Shown piece after piece: positions 23,682 to 34,464 of a stretch of DNA of 64,000 nucleotides. Both the position numbers and the translations under genes were made by a program. The notes under the pieces are model-generated. The model ran no database searches. It was not told the origin of the DNA and saw nothing but the letters and a program-made list of their open reading frames with translations. The stretch is from NCBI RefSeq assembly GCF_000003815.2, contig NC_049988.1, forward strand, positions 9,534,896 through 9,598,895. Direction: 5' to 3'. The DNA is from Branchiostoma floridae (lineage: Eukaryota > Chordata > Leptocardii > Amphioxiformes > Branchiostomatidae). The stretch's first letter is position 1, and each line of letters starts with the position of its first letter.

Positions 23682-24515
23682 CCGATGTCTATGTCGTGTT
23701 TTCGTTCGGATTTCGGCCGCGATTTGGCGGTTCGAAAACACGATTGCGTTAACGCCGAGAAACAGCATACTTACCTGACATCGCAATCGTTATAACATCG
23801 CAGTCGAATTGAGTCCCTACATCGCAACCGAGTCCTGCACATCGCAGCCGAGGTTTTAAACAGCAACCGAGTTCTTGAAACAGCAATCGAAGTTTTTAAC
23901 AGCAATCGATTTCTTAAAACAGCAACCGATTTCTTTAAACAGCAACCGAATTTTTAAACAGCAACCGAATTCTTTAAACAGCAACCGAGTTTTTAAACAA
24001 CAATCGAACCGTAAAACGATTAACTACACGGGGGGTCTGATTAGCACCTAGTTATCACTTGTTCATTTCACACCCTTATAACACCTAAAGATATTGGATG
24101 TGTATTGGCAACAAATGATCGACTAGTTAAGCAAATGCTAGTGACCTCCATTGATTAGACGACGCATGAGCATGATGTTGTGTGTTTCTCAGCTCTAATG
24201 TTATGAACGCAAAATACTGAAAATTTTGTATAATTTCTTCACAGTTTAAGGTTTCTTTCCTGCCTAACTTGGCTTTATGACTCTCCAATGTTTTCTCATT
24301 AATTAGCTAAGGAAGCAGTGGGCCGAAAGAAATGTAGTTTCGATGGATGTTGACAGCTGGGAAAGAAAGAATTCTAGGTTTGATTTGTTTGCAAAATATG
24401 GATGACGTTATTAAGTTATATTGGCTAAGAGTACGTCTGTAGCTTTGATGAAATAGTATGCTTCATAGAACTGTTATAGGGCAATAAAACTTGATGACGT
24501 AATCCAAATGGTGCA
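23682..24515 (+). mobile_element. 830-bp element R2 with CAGCAACCGA array (plus-strand copy)
   Basis: Collinear over its whole length with the complement of 51835-52664. In order: a CCGATGTCTATGTCGTGTTT start; an array of about a dozen spaced motifs (CATCGCAACCGA, then CAGCAACCGA/CAGCAATCGA every 17-20 bp, 23783-24012); a block with GTGTATTGGCAACAAATGAT; and a terminal part resembling the arms of the TTAA palindrome at 42195. No coding capacity. I do not recognise the superfamily. Homology between the copies ends abruptly on both sides, which defines the unit. Confidence 0.8.
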
Positions 24516-25649
24516 AAAAAACTTAATTAAGAATTTCAAGTCCAAACGTCAATATAGACAGAAGTATCTCTATCTACAGTGTCCCATTGCAGACCAATAT
24601 GCGATGCAAGATTCTAATCATTCATCAGAAATAACACCCATTAACACCTGCATATTCTCAAGGAGGAATCTCAAAATCTTCATGGCACACCTGTGGTAAT
24701 ATTAGTCAGACTATGAAGCTTGTGTACGATACACACATTTGACTACAAATAAAGCCGAATTGGTTATACTGTTAGCTTTTAATACCTTGGCAATAAAAGG
24801 CAGAATACAATAATACACAGTGATATTTAGTTGTGCAAAATAGAATTATGTTTCTTTACTTGAAACAACAAAAACATGATGCAAAAACAAACTGCATGGC
24901 TACACTACTACAATTTTCCTCTCTTTCTTCTTTCATGTCTCTGAGATGTACATCCACTTTGGCAGCATGTCCAATGTACATTATAAAAGTGTAACACCAT
25001 GTAATGCATAAAAACTACATGTCACCTAAAAGCATTGTTTTTTGTGCTATACCAGTATGACACAATCTCTTCTTTTACAAAATGTCTCCACTTCTACATT
25101 TAATCTTGTACAATTACTTGGCATCTCACATTATCACAAAAATGCATTTGCTAACAAGACATTCTTGAAGACCCAGTTTGCATGAGAAACTTGAGTGAAT
25201 TTTTGAAAAGAAACTATAACAAAACAAAGTTCTGATAAGCAGGATTATCAAACAGGATCTTGATAATTTGTCAATACACAGCTGATTTCAGTCTTGATAT
25301 GTCAACAGTAATACATACACAATAAATTGTTACAAGTACAGATTTTGGAAACAGTCAGACATTTCAGGTAGCACTCACGTACCTTTTCGTCTCTGTCACA
25401 AGGACCTACATGTCCCTTTCTTTTCCCCTCTCTTTTTTTACATCTGCTGATATCTTAAGTCTACTGATATCTTATGTATTTATCGTATCCATGCCTACCA
25501 AGTACTGATAACCACGGTAAATACTTCTTACACTACCAGGGTTTCTTTGCTAGATATGTACATCATAATCAACAGCAGTGAGTCACTACCCCACTTGACA
25601 ACACATGTGCTCCCTCTGAATACCATCTATATAGTGTTATATATGCTAT
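24516..25649. other. Low-repeat AT-rich stretch (possible 3' UTR of a minus-strand gene)
   Basis: No repeats or element ends recognised here, unlike most of the window. If the minus-strand terminal exon at 25650-25718 is real, this would be its 3' UTR. ATTAAA-type signals lie on the minus strand near 24776 and 25100. This is inference only. Confidence 0.2.
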
Positions 25650-25718
25650 TTAATGTATACCACAAGGATCAGGTCCTCCGGGTATAACTGTATGACTTGT
25701 ACATATCTTGTCTGGGAG
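25650..25718 (-). CDS. Candidate terminal coding exon, unknown protein
   Basis: On the minus strand a good acceptor (ATTGCAG, + coordinates 25719-25725) opens a phase-0 frame of 22 residues, LPDKICTSHTVIPGGPDPCG then IH, followed by TAA. The exon is short, so chance is possible. Support comes from the nearby donor on the same strand at 26726 (TATATG then GTGAGC) and a CpG-rich first-exon candidate at 34465-34707. No domain is recognised. Confidence 0.2.
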   Translation of the reverse strand, partial: LPDKICTSHTVIPGGPDPCGIH

Positions 25719-26726
25719 CTGCAATGGCATTTATCAGTAACTGAAAAACAAGAAAGAGAATATATTATTAAGACTATCATTAATACCGATAGCGAATTAT
25801 GTGTTTCTGACTCCAATGACATCAAAGTGCAATATACATGTATTATCAGTTTAAGTTATCACAATGAATTAGAACTGTTTGCCACTCATCAGAATTTTTA
25901 GCAATCCTTGTTGTGCGGGTCTGAACCAGCTGTCCTATTCACTGTGACATCATCTAATCAATGTTTAATTACCTTGTGGCAGTAATCAAGAGCTGGAAGT
26001 ATTATCTTGGATAGTCTGATGTTCAATAACATCAGATTATGTCATACCTGTGATGCGAAAATGTTCGATACGGCTGTTCCAGAACGTATGATAACTTTCC
26101 GTATAACACGGGTTCTAAGTTGTATCACACAGGCTTCCTTCGAGTAAAATCTATATATAGTGTATACTTAGTGAAAATGTCTGCGTTCATTGAATGATAC
26201 TAATATCATTGACATTAATAAAAAAATGTTGCATTCTGGTATCATAAACACTTAAATGCCACACAAAGGTTCTCAGGGCAACTCATATAATGACTTTGTT
26301 CTATTAAAAATAAAACTACATGTATTGTTAACTTATTCATTTTGGCGCTAACAGAAGGTACACATGCCTTGAATTAGAGCTGCGAGTCTTTGTCAGCGAA
26401 TTTGCCAGCATTGCGCAAGGCAATATAAATCATTTTTGGTACATTTGATTTTGGCAGGGTCAGTTGAATCTTGAGACGATCGAGACAATATTACTTGGTT
26501 AGAAAGATTGGGTACTGAAATCATGTGCAACTTATTGCTGAGTGGTCAATTGATCATCATTCTCTCTATAGTGGCCACATTTCTCCAGTCCCAAGTGGAG
26601 TTTATAAACAGGTTTGACTGTATATGTAAACAGGCAAGGTTATGTCAGAAATCTTTTGCTTCAATGGAATGGTCATCCAGGCATTTTCCATAGGATAAAC
26701 AAAGTTGAACAAAAAAAAACGCTCAC
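25719..26726. other. Low-repeat AT-rich stretch
   Basis: No transposon ends, arrays or long coding frames recognised. Would be an intron if the flanking minus-strand exons are real. Confidence 0.25.
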
Positions 26727-26962
26727 CATATAGTATCCACCTATCCTGGTGGTCCTGCCCCAAGCTGTTGCCTCATGAATCCATTATCCCCTCCTGTCTG
26801 GTCTGTGGCTCCATTTGTCCTTCCTGTCGGTCCCCGCTGCTCCGTTGGCCCCTCCTGTTGGTCTCAATGCTCTAACTGCCCCTCTTGTCCATCTCGAGGC
26901 CTGGACCACCCTTCCTGTCGCCCCGTGGCTCTAGGTACCTCTCCTGTCTGCCCCCGCTGGGA
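26727..26962 (-). repeat. Diverged 30-bp G-rich repeats, possibly a decayed Gly-rich exon
   Basis: Read on the minus strand it is built of about six diverged units around GACCGACAGGAGGGG, giving collagen-like stretches (e.g. GPTGRTNGAT, GAGPPG) in one frame. Every frame is broken by stops or frame changes. A pyrimidine-rich acceptor (GCTGTCGCTCCCAG) precedes it and a GTGAGC donor follows. It may be a relic exon of a repetitive protein or simply a GC-rich minisatellite. Confidence 0.35.
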
Positions 26963-27062
26963 GCGACAGCAGAAGGGACCATTGGACAGCCACGGGACCA
27001 TTGGAAAGCAGAGAAAAGGGGGCTTAAATTTCTGGTGCTTTTACTCTCTTAAGATTTAAGGT

Positions 27063-28350
27063 ATCTTAACAGAATACATTCATTTTACAAAGGTTCATTT
27101 ACTCTATTTACTGTCTTAAGGTGCAAGAGTGCGTGTACAAGGGTACATGCAAGAGTGCGTGTACAAGGGTCCATTTACCCTCTTAAGGTGCAAGAGTGCA
27201 TTTCAAAAGGGCAAATTTACCCTCTTAAGTTGGAAGGGTGCATTTACATGGGCACAATTACTGTCTTAAGGTGCAAGAGTGCTTTTACGAGGGTACATTT
27301 ACAAGAGTGCATTTACCCTCTTAAAGTGCAAGAGTGCATTTACCCTCTTAAGTTGCAAGGGTGCATTTACCCTCTTAAGGTGCAAGGGTGCATTTACCCT
27401 CTTAAGGTGCAAGGGTGCAGTTACATGGGCACAATTACTGTCTTAAGGTGCAAGAGTGCATTAACAAGGGTACATTTACCCTCTTAAAATGCAAGAGTGC
27501 ATTTACCCTCTTAAGGTGCAAGAGTGCATTTTACAAGGGCAAATTTACCCTCTTAAGGTGCAAGAGTGCATCTACCCTCTTAAGGTGCAAGAGTGCATTT
27601 ACCCTCTTAAGTTGCAAGGGTGCATTTACCCTCTTAAGGTGCAAGGGTGCATTTACATGGGCACAATTACTGTCTTAAGGTGCAAGGGTGCATTAACAAG
27701 GGTACATTTACCCTCTTAAAGTGCAAGGATGCATTTACCCTCTTAAGGTGCAAGGGTGCATTTACATGGGCACAATTACTGTCTTAAGGTGCAAGGGTGC
27801 ATTAACAAGGGTACATTTACCCTCTTAAAGTGCAAGGATGCATTTACCCTCTTAAGGTGCAAGGGTGCATTTACATGGGCACAATTACTGTCTTAAGGTG
27901 CAAGGGTGCATTAACAAGGGTACATTTACCCTCTTAAAGTGCAAGGATGCATTTACCCTCTTAAGGTGCAAGGGTGCATTTACATGGGCACAATTACTGT
28001 CTTAAGGTGCAAGGATGCATTAACAAGGGTACATTTACCCTCTTCAGGTGCAAGGATGCATTTACAAGGGTACATTTACCCTCTTCAGGTGCAAGGGTGA
28101 GTTTACAAGGGTACATTTACCCTCTTCAGGTGCAAGGATGCATTTACAAGGGTACATTTACCCTCTTCAGGTGCAAGGATGCATTTACAAGGGTACATTT
28201 ACCCTCTTCAGGTGCAAGGATGCATTAACAAGGGTACATTTACCCTCTTCAGGTGCAAGGGTGAGTTTACAAGGGTACATTTACCTTCTTATTAATCTTA
28301 AGGTGCAAGGCTGCATTTACTTTACAAAGATGCATTTACTTTACAAAGTT
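27063..28350 (+). repeat. Minisatellite, CATTTACCCTCTTAAGGTGCAAGGGTG units with 109-bp higher order
   Basis: Base unit of 27 bp (ACCCTCTTAAGGTGCAAGGG core) and 41-bp variants carrying ACAAGGGTAC or CATGGGCACAATTACTG. From about 27721 three consecutive 109-bp blocks (27+41+41) are almost identical (27721, 27830, 27939). From about 28020 the array changes to 41-bp units with CTCTTCAGG in place of CTCTTAAGG. The open frames through it follow the array and are not genes. Confidence 0.95.
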
Positions 28351-28430
28351 AGGACAAATTAAGAGCTAAACTTTAGGTACTTCTTGTCTTTAGGCTAAAG
28401 AAAAGAAGTAACTACTAAGTACAAAGAAGC

Positions 28431-29640
28431 TATGCTAAATGCACACTCATATCTGTCAGAGAGAAGAGAAAATTATTAGTTAATCTATGCTAAATGCACA
28501 CCCATATCTGTCAGAGAGAAGAGAAAATCATTATTACAATCTATGCTAAATGCACACTCATATCTGTCAGAGAGAAGAGGACATTATTAGTTAATCTATG
28601 CTAAATGCACACCCATATCTGTCAGAGAGAAGAGAAAATCATTATTATAATCTATGCTAAATGCACACTCATATCTGTCAAAGAGAAGAGAAAACTATTA
28701 CTATAATCTATGCTAAATGCACACTCATATCTGTCAGAGAGAAGAGAAAACTATTATTATAATCTATGCTAAATGCACACTCATATCTGTCAGAGAGAAG
28801 AGGAAATTATTAGTTAATCTATGCTAAATGCACACCCATATCTGTCAGAGAGAAGAGAAAATCATTATTACAATCTATGCTAAATGCACACCCATATCTG
28901 TCAAAGAGAAGAGAAAATCATTATTATAATCTATGCTAAATGCACACCCATATCTGTCAAAGAGAAGAGAAAATCATTATTATAATCTATGCTAAATGCA
29001 CACCCATATCTGTCAAAGAGAAGAGAAAATCATTATTATAATCTATGCTAAATGCACACTCATATCTGTCAGAGAGAAGAGAAAATTATTATTATAATCT
29101 ATGCTAAATGCACACTCATATCTGTCAGAGAGAAGAGAAAATCATTACTATAATCTATGCTAAATGCACACTCATATCTGTCAGAGAGAGTAGAAAATCA
29201 TTATTATAATCTATGCTAAATGCACACTCATATCTGTCAGAGAGAAGAGAAAATCATTACTATAATCTATGCTAAATGCACACTCATATCTGTCAGAGAG
29301 AGTAGAAAATCATTATTATAATCTATGCTAAATGCACACCCATATCTGTCGGAGAGAGTAGAAAATCATTATTATAATCTATGCTAAATGCACACCCATA
29401 TCTGTCAAAGAGAAGAGAAAATCATTATCATAATCTATGCTAAATGCACACCCATATCTGTCAGAGAGAAGAGAAAATCATTATTATAATCTATGCTAAA
29501 TGCACACCCATATCTGTCAAAGAGAAGAGAAAATCATTATCATAATCTGTGCTAAATGCACACCCATATCTGTCAGAGAGAAGAGAAAATCATTATTATA
29601 ATCTATGCTAAATGCACACCCATATCTGTCAGACTCAGAG
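28431..29640 (+). repeat. Minisatellite, 56-bp unit, about 22 copies
   Basis: Unit TATGCTAAATGCACACYCAT, then ATCTGTCAGAGAGAAGAGAA and AATCATTATTATAATC. Spacing is 55-57 bp. Variants (ACTC/ACCC, CAGAG/CAAAG, AAGAG/AGTAG) recur in blocks, as expected of unequal exchange. One diverged unit reappears at 29819 just before the gap. Confidence 0.95.
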
Positions 29641-29856
29641 AGAAGAGAAAATTGTTTCTGTATTGACCAAACCGGAAATCGTGTGGCCGTGGCCGCATTG
29701 GACAGGTTGCCGCTTAGCCTATTTCTTAATCATTACAAATCCAAGGGACAGACGAAATGTGGCCACTATGGCAAGGTGGCTGCTATGCAAATGCAGGTTT
29801 AACTTTAACTGTACACGCTAGGCTAAATACACACCCATATCTGAAGAAGAGAAGAG
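29641..29856. other. Non-repeat interruption in the 56-bp array
   Basis: About 175 bp unrelated to the array separate it from one diverged unit (GGCTAAATACACACCCATAT, 29820) at the gap edge, so the array probably continues in the gap. Confidence 0.5.
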
Positions 29857-29956
29857 NNNNNNNNNNNNNNNNNNNNNNNNNNNNNNNNNNNNNNNNNNNN
29901 NNNNNNNNNNNNNNNNNNNNNNNNNNNNNNNNNNNNNNNNNNNNNNNNNNNNNNNN
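29857..29956. other. Assembly gap (100 N)
   Basis: Run of exactly 100 N, a conventional unknown-length gap. It lies at a tandem array, a common cause of assembly breaks. Confidence 0.99.
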
Positions 29957-30366
29957 TTAGTACAATAAGTTAAATAAGTATCTATTCTTATTATTACATG
30001 CATTCCCAATCTTTTTTTCTACCATGTACTGATGTAGTACATGGAGAAATGTACTTTCAATTTGCCTACTAAGTGTACAGGCATTAACTTGCCAATAAAC
30101 TTTCTCTATTATTAGCAATTGAGGCTTAGAGGATATAGATTTTGAAATATCTTATACATACCAGTATTTGATCAGGAACATATTTCTGTGAACCATAGTG
30201 GGTAGAAGTCTGAAGACTTTAAACAGGCAGTCAGAAAATGTTCAGATCTTCCACCCAGCATCTGCTTGGAGACATGGGAAAGTCCAGTTGATCTGTGCAA
30301 GAGAGAGGATGTGCAAATATGACCAAATTCATAAACATTTGTTATTATCTTAGAATCATGAATAAA
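29957..30366. other. No feature recognised
   Basis: Nothing recognised. Confidence 0.35.
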
Positions 30367-31285
30367 GTCAAACCTGCCCAAGACGACCACACGGGGGACC
30401 GGAAAAAAGCGGTTGATTTGGACAGGTGGTCGCTGAGAAGAGTATCGACTCAAAACATGCCCGATGCAAAGTATAAATGGTTCCCGTTGTGTTTAATGTC
30501 AAATAGCAAGCACACTGCACGCACGCAAAGAAGCGAGGTCTTTTATGTCAAATACAACACGCACACTGTAAACTGTAAATTTAACCCTAAGCTTTTATTG
30601 AGCTTTTATTCAATACAGTATTTTAAAGCTCAATATTTGTACACTAACGTTTTAGACAGTAAGGGAACTTTGATGCTGTCCGTTACCATACAAGCCTTTA
30701 TGCGTCCCTGTGTTCTTGATCGCCGTATCTGAAATAATTACGGTTCACCTTTCTAATTCATTGCCCGTTACGTCCCGATAGCATACTTACCCACGAGTGA
30801 ATGTACAGTACAGTTGGACAAAAGCACTCACACAGATCTTTCTTAGAAAGGTATGAGCTACACAGTTCACTTTATAATGATATAGATTTTTTAAAAAATT
30901 CTGTAACCACTAAATTCAGATTTTCCTACAACGAAATTTCCTCATGATATTACGGAAGACTGCCCCATTGGCCCAACCATTGACCGCCGCCATCTTTATT
31001 CTAAACATAACATCCTAATGGCAGTCAAAATACGACGCAAACTGGCCGATTTCGGCACAAAATCGCGCTAGTTATCATAAAAAATCGATGAAAACCTCAA
31101 TTTTGAAAATGATGCGGTCGTTATGGGTCCCAATTTGACCTGGTTGCGGTCGCGTTGGCCAGGTGGTCGTTGAGAAAAGGTCGCTTAATGCTTACGTCAA
31201 TGGGGAAAAAAATCAGGACCGAGAAAAAGCGGTCGAAATGGCCAGGTGGTCGCTGAGAAGAGGTGGTCGCTCGGGCAGGTTTGAC
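30367..31285. mobile_element. TIR element, TCAAACCTGCCC family, about 0.92 kb
   Basis: Left GTCAAACCTGCCCAAGACGA and right GGTGGTCGCTCGGGCAGGTT then TGAC are inverted. Each end also holds the same subrepeat in direct orientation (left CCGGAAAAAAGCGGTTGATT; right CCGAGAAAAAGCGGTCGAAA, each followed by a CAGGTGGTCGCTGAGAAGAG block). No coding capacity in the middle; open frames are short. Confidence 0.6.
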
Positions 31286-31333
31286 TGTATACCTTTCATA
31301 GCCTGATTTGACCAATCAATACTGTACAAAATA

Positions 31334-31483
31334 CTGTACATAAATGCAGAAATTTTTGCGTTGGTTCAATTTTCGCGGTTTTCGCAGTGGCTGCTTCACC
31401 GCTAATTTAAAACCACCGCGAACATTTTTCCATGGCAGTTAGAGACTGCAGCGCAATCCCTGCAAACTTAAATGCAATTACAG
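31334..31483. mobile_element. MITE, CTGTAAATGCA family (copy 3)
   Basis: CTGTACATAAATGCAG at the left and AATGCAATTACAG at the right, flanked by TA on both sides. The interior is shortened compared with the 215-bp copy at 22532 but has the same TTCGCGG/CCGCGAAC words. Confidence 0.8.
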
Positions 31484-31558
31484 TAGTTTCTTTTGTGCCC
31501 TACCATGAGGCAGTTACACACCATAAAATAAATTGTCACTTCAAAATGTGTGCCAATG

Positions 31559-31719
31559 TAGTCTCCAAGCAGACCCAGCGGTGCCTTAGAAATAGAATCA
31601 AAGCTGACCAGGGACTTGCCCGTTTGACTCCCTTAGCCGGCTATCTCCCTTTGGCCGGCTTACTCCTTTGCCAGCTTTGATACTATCTCTAAGGCACCGT
31701 TGGGTCTGCTTGGAGACTA
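31559..31719. mobile_element. hAT-type fold-back MITE with 8-bp target duplication
   Basis: TAGTCTCCAAGCAGACCCAG at the left is mirrored by TGGGTCTGCTTGGAGACTA at the right, with further pairing inward (GGTGCCTTAGA / TCTAAGGCACC, ATCAAAGCTG / CAGCTTTGAT). The direct repeat TGCCAATG flanks it exactly (31551-31558 and 31720-31727). An 8-bp duplication with TAG..CTA ends is characteristic of hAT elements. Non-coding, 161 bp. A second copy is at 55812-55951. Confidence 0.9.
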
Positions 31720-31727
31720 TGCCAATG

Positions 31728-32667
31728 ATCCCAACATTAGTCGGATAACCACATATAATGTGTTTAGGACTCAAAAATATATGAGAACATTTGTCTCCGG
31801 AACTCCATCTGATATTTTTGTGACTGACTGAGCATGCACTATTAGCTAGAACCCTGACACCCGTTGAGTTCTTGGGTGAATATTCTAGACTTGTCAGGTG
31901 AAATTTTCTGGACAAAAAATAGCTGTCAGTGACCAGTTGTCAGTAGTACAGACGTAAATCTAGAAAAACCTGGGGTTAAGGAAGTCCTCCCACTGTGACT
32001 TGTGCAGCAGTTGAATGGTGGATTGACCGGGCCCATAACCACATTAACTCAAAAACATCCTGTCTTCCAGCTAGGAACAATAGCGAGGGACACTAGATTA
32101 GCATAATAACTGTCACATGATTCAAATATCCTGTACTGGTTGACACTGACCCAAATAACTGTTACATAATGTCCAATGATATTTCAATAAAATAAAATTC
32201 CTGCATTGATAATCAATACTACATTTATCTGCATCTTTCAGTGGAAAATCAACTTTGCTCAATTTTCAAATCAGCCCTGTCAAAATTGTATGAAAGTATC
32301 AGGAAAGTATCAAAATGTATCTAAATCTCCATCTTGAAAAATGATGTCCTGACACAGATGAATCAGCTTTTAGTTGGTGTCTACAAACTATGACTTGTAG
32401 CAAATTGTGTTTATCAACCAGTATAGTTTGGTTAGGCTGGGGTACAGACTGGGGCTCTATAATGAGTCTATTCATAAAACTTTCATTCAACAATGTCTGA
32501 TCACACTTAGTGCATTGTCACTAGTATATTCTGGGCTAGGTTCATGTTCCAGCTAACTTCTTTATGTGCATTATCTGTTGTCTACAGATTCTAAAATGTT
32601 CAAACAAGGCTTGAAGAGTAACTTAACAACTTTGTAACTACTCTTCAAGCAGATGTTGATGGGAAAA
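31728..32667. other. No feature recognised
   Basis: AT-rich, without element ends or exons that I can support. Confidence 0.35.
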
Positions 32668-32767
32668 NNNNNNNNNNNNNNNNNNNNNNNNNNNNNNNNN
32701 NNNNNNNNNNNNNNNNNNNNNNNNNNNNNNNNNNNNNNNNNNNNNNNNNNNNNNNNNNNNNNNNNNN
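32668..32767. other. Assembly gap (100 N)
   Basis: Run of exactly 100 N. Confidence 0.99.
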
Positions 32768-32849
32768 ACGTTTCTTTGTGGTGGTGACAGAATAAGACAG
32801 CATATAACTTATTATATATATAAGGAATCAACCTCTGCTTGTACATGTA

Positions 32850-33185
32850 GTACCAGACTCCCGCCTGGATGAATAGAAATAGTAAACTTTGGCCAAGTTA
32901 GGAATAAAAGCCTAGCAGGAGTTAATCGGCCTGAACTGACCGGTGGTGAGGCTGGCCGGCTGACTCCCTCAAGCAATTACATGTACTTTTGACTCTATCT
33001 GTCCAATTTCTACTATTATTTAGACCACCGATCAGCTGAGCCTGGTACTAGTGGTAGAGGCTACTCTGTTTGGAGAGTCACTTACACAGCTCCCCTTTGA
33101 TATCTGCCCTTAGTAAATTTTACAACTGTAAATGCACGTCAAAAACTTCTGGAGCCATACATCTGCTTGGAGAGTAGCCAAATGG
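32850..33185. mobile_element. Decayed fold-back element(s) related to 35524
   Basis: GGCCGGCTGACTCCCTC, GACTCTATCTGTCCAATTTC and GGTAGAGGCTACT correspond to the right half of the element at 35524-35758. The next segment ends CATCTGCTTGGAGAGTAGCC, an hAT-like end. Boundaries are unclear. Confidence 0.45.
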
Positions 33186-33678
33186 TGACTATTATCATAA
33201 TGGCTTTTGTACCAAGCAGTGGAAGTGCTGAATGTGGGTTATCTAGATCAAGGACGATAACGTCCTTGCCTAGATCTAGCATACTTACACAGAAAATAAC
33301 CTACGACTAGTAATACACTGAAGGCATGTGATCATGTTTGCCAAAGATGAATTATGGATTGCTCCCGCAGCTTTTTTATGTCAATAGACTTGTACAACTT
33401 TATCAGTAATCAGAAATGATATCTCATTTCTGACTGCTGTAAGTGTAACAAGTGAAACAGTGAATATCCCCCTTTGGAGAAGTGAATCTCCCCTTTTATG
33501 TCCTCAAGGAGACTATACATCTGGTGTTCTGGTTTAACCTCCTTGGGTTGACCTCACCACAAAATAATCATACATTTGCTGCATATTAGGGGAATAAATG
33601 TACCAAATAGAGTCACAATCTCACAAAATGTAATACTGTAACATGATCTGATAGTGATACAGCTGAAGTGCTCTGATG
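33186..33678. other. Small hairpin, otherwise nothing recognised
   Basis: CAAGGACGATAACGTCCTTG (33249-33268) is a perfect 8-bp-stem hairpin within a longer imperfect palindrome (TCTAGAT...AGATCTA). Confidence 0.5.
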
Positions 33679-34464
33679 CTAAACGTGCGAGGGCTCTATT
33701 CTATGCAACTGTTCAACAGAACTATGGGTGGTCTTGTGTTTGAAAATGGAGCTCCAGTCCGCTACGTATACAGGAAGGCGTCCCTTTTGTTGGGTAGTTT
33801 TATGGCTCTGACCGTTGGAACACGTGTGGACTTGTTTTGCTGAAGAATCCCACCTCATTCCATTCCCACAAATAACCATCAAGAACAGTACAACGAAAAG
33901 TACAACATACAAATGCTACAAGTTGAACGCTTAGTCAGTGATTTTCCCCCTATAACCCATCAGTTCTTGTCCTGCGAACATTCCCGCGTCTGCTGCAAAA
34001 CTATTTTCGGGCTAGGGGTCTGTACCAGTATTACGTAGCGTTAGTCTGGCTGTATCTGTTACTTGCTGTCTCTGTGCGATCAAACCTCCTTGGTCTGATA
34101 TACGACTAATAGCCGATACCAGGCCGCGCTGATCGCAAACAAATAGTAGAAGAAATTGGACAAATAAGTCAAATTATGCGCCACCCATGTGGCCCAAGAA
34201 TTTATCAAACGTTTGAGGTTCGACATGATTTATAGGTTTGTAACGATAACGGTCATCCACTAACAATATCTAACGTAAAGATCAGATGTAACGTTAACGT
34301 TACTTGAATTTGAAATGCTTGGAAGGAGTCCCAATATTCATTTCAGATTATGACAGCCATATACGTCATATACACACATGCATGCTAAACTCCTGACAGT
34401 GACAGTAAGCTCCTGTCAAAAGTTTCCAAACCTGAGATTTAGAATAACGGAATCAAACACTTAC
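33679..34464. other. No feature recognised; intron if the exon at 34465 is real
   Basis: A minus-strand open frame with a hydrophobic start (33679-33912) has no ATG and is not called. A fragment near 34110-34175 (GAAATTGGACAAATAAGTC) resembles the element at 35524. Confidence 0.3.

Noticed and set aside
26607-26624. Solo end of the TCAAACCTGCCC element (CAGGTTTGACTGTATA)
   Set aside because: Only about 13-16 bp match and no adjacent GGTGGTCGC block; too short to call.
27155-28362. Frames of 84-110 residues in the minisatellite
   Set aside because: They change frame with the 41-bp units and repeat the array; no gene.
28431-29640. CRISPR array
   Set aside because: The 56-bp units are contiguous tandem copies without unique spacers, in a eukaryotic context.
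33679-33912. Minus-strand frame with a signal-peptide-like start (YVVLFVVLFLMVICG)
   Set aside because: The first codon is TTG, no upstream ATG is in frame, and no splice sites support an exon; the hydrophobic run may be chance in T-rich sequence.
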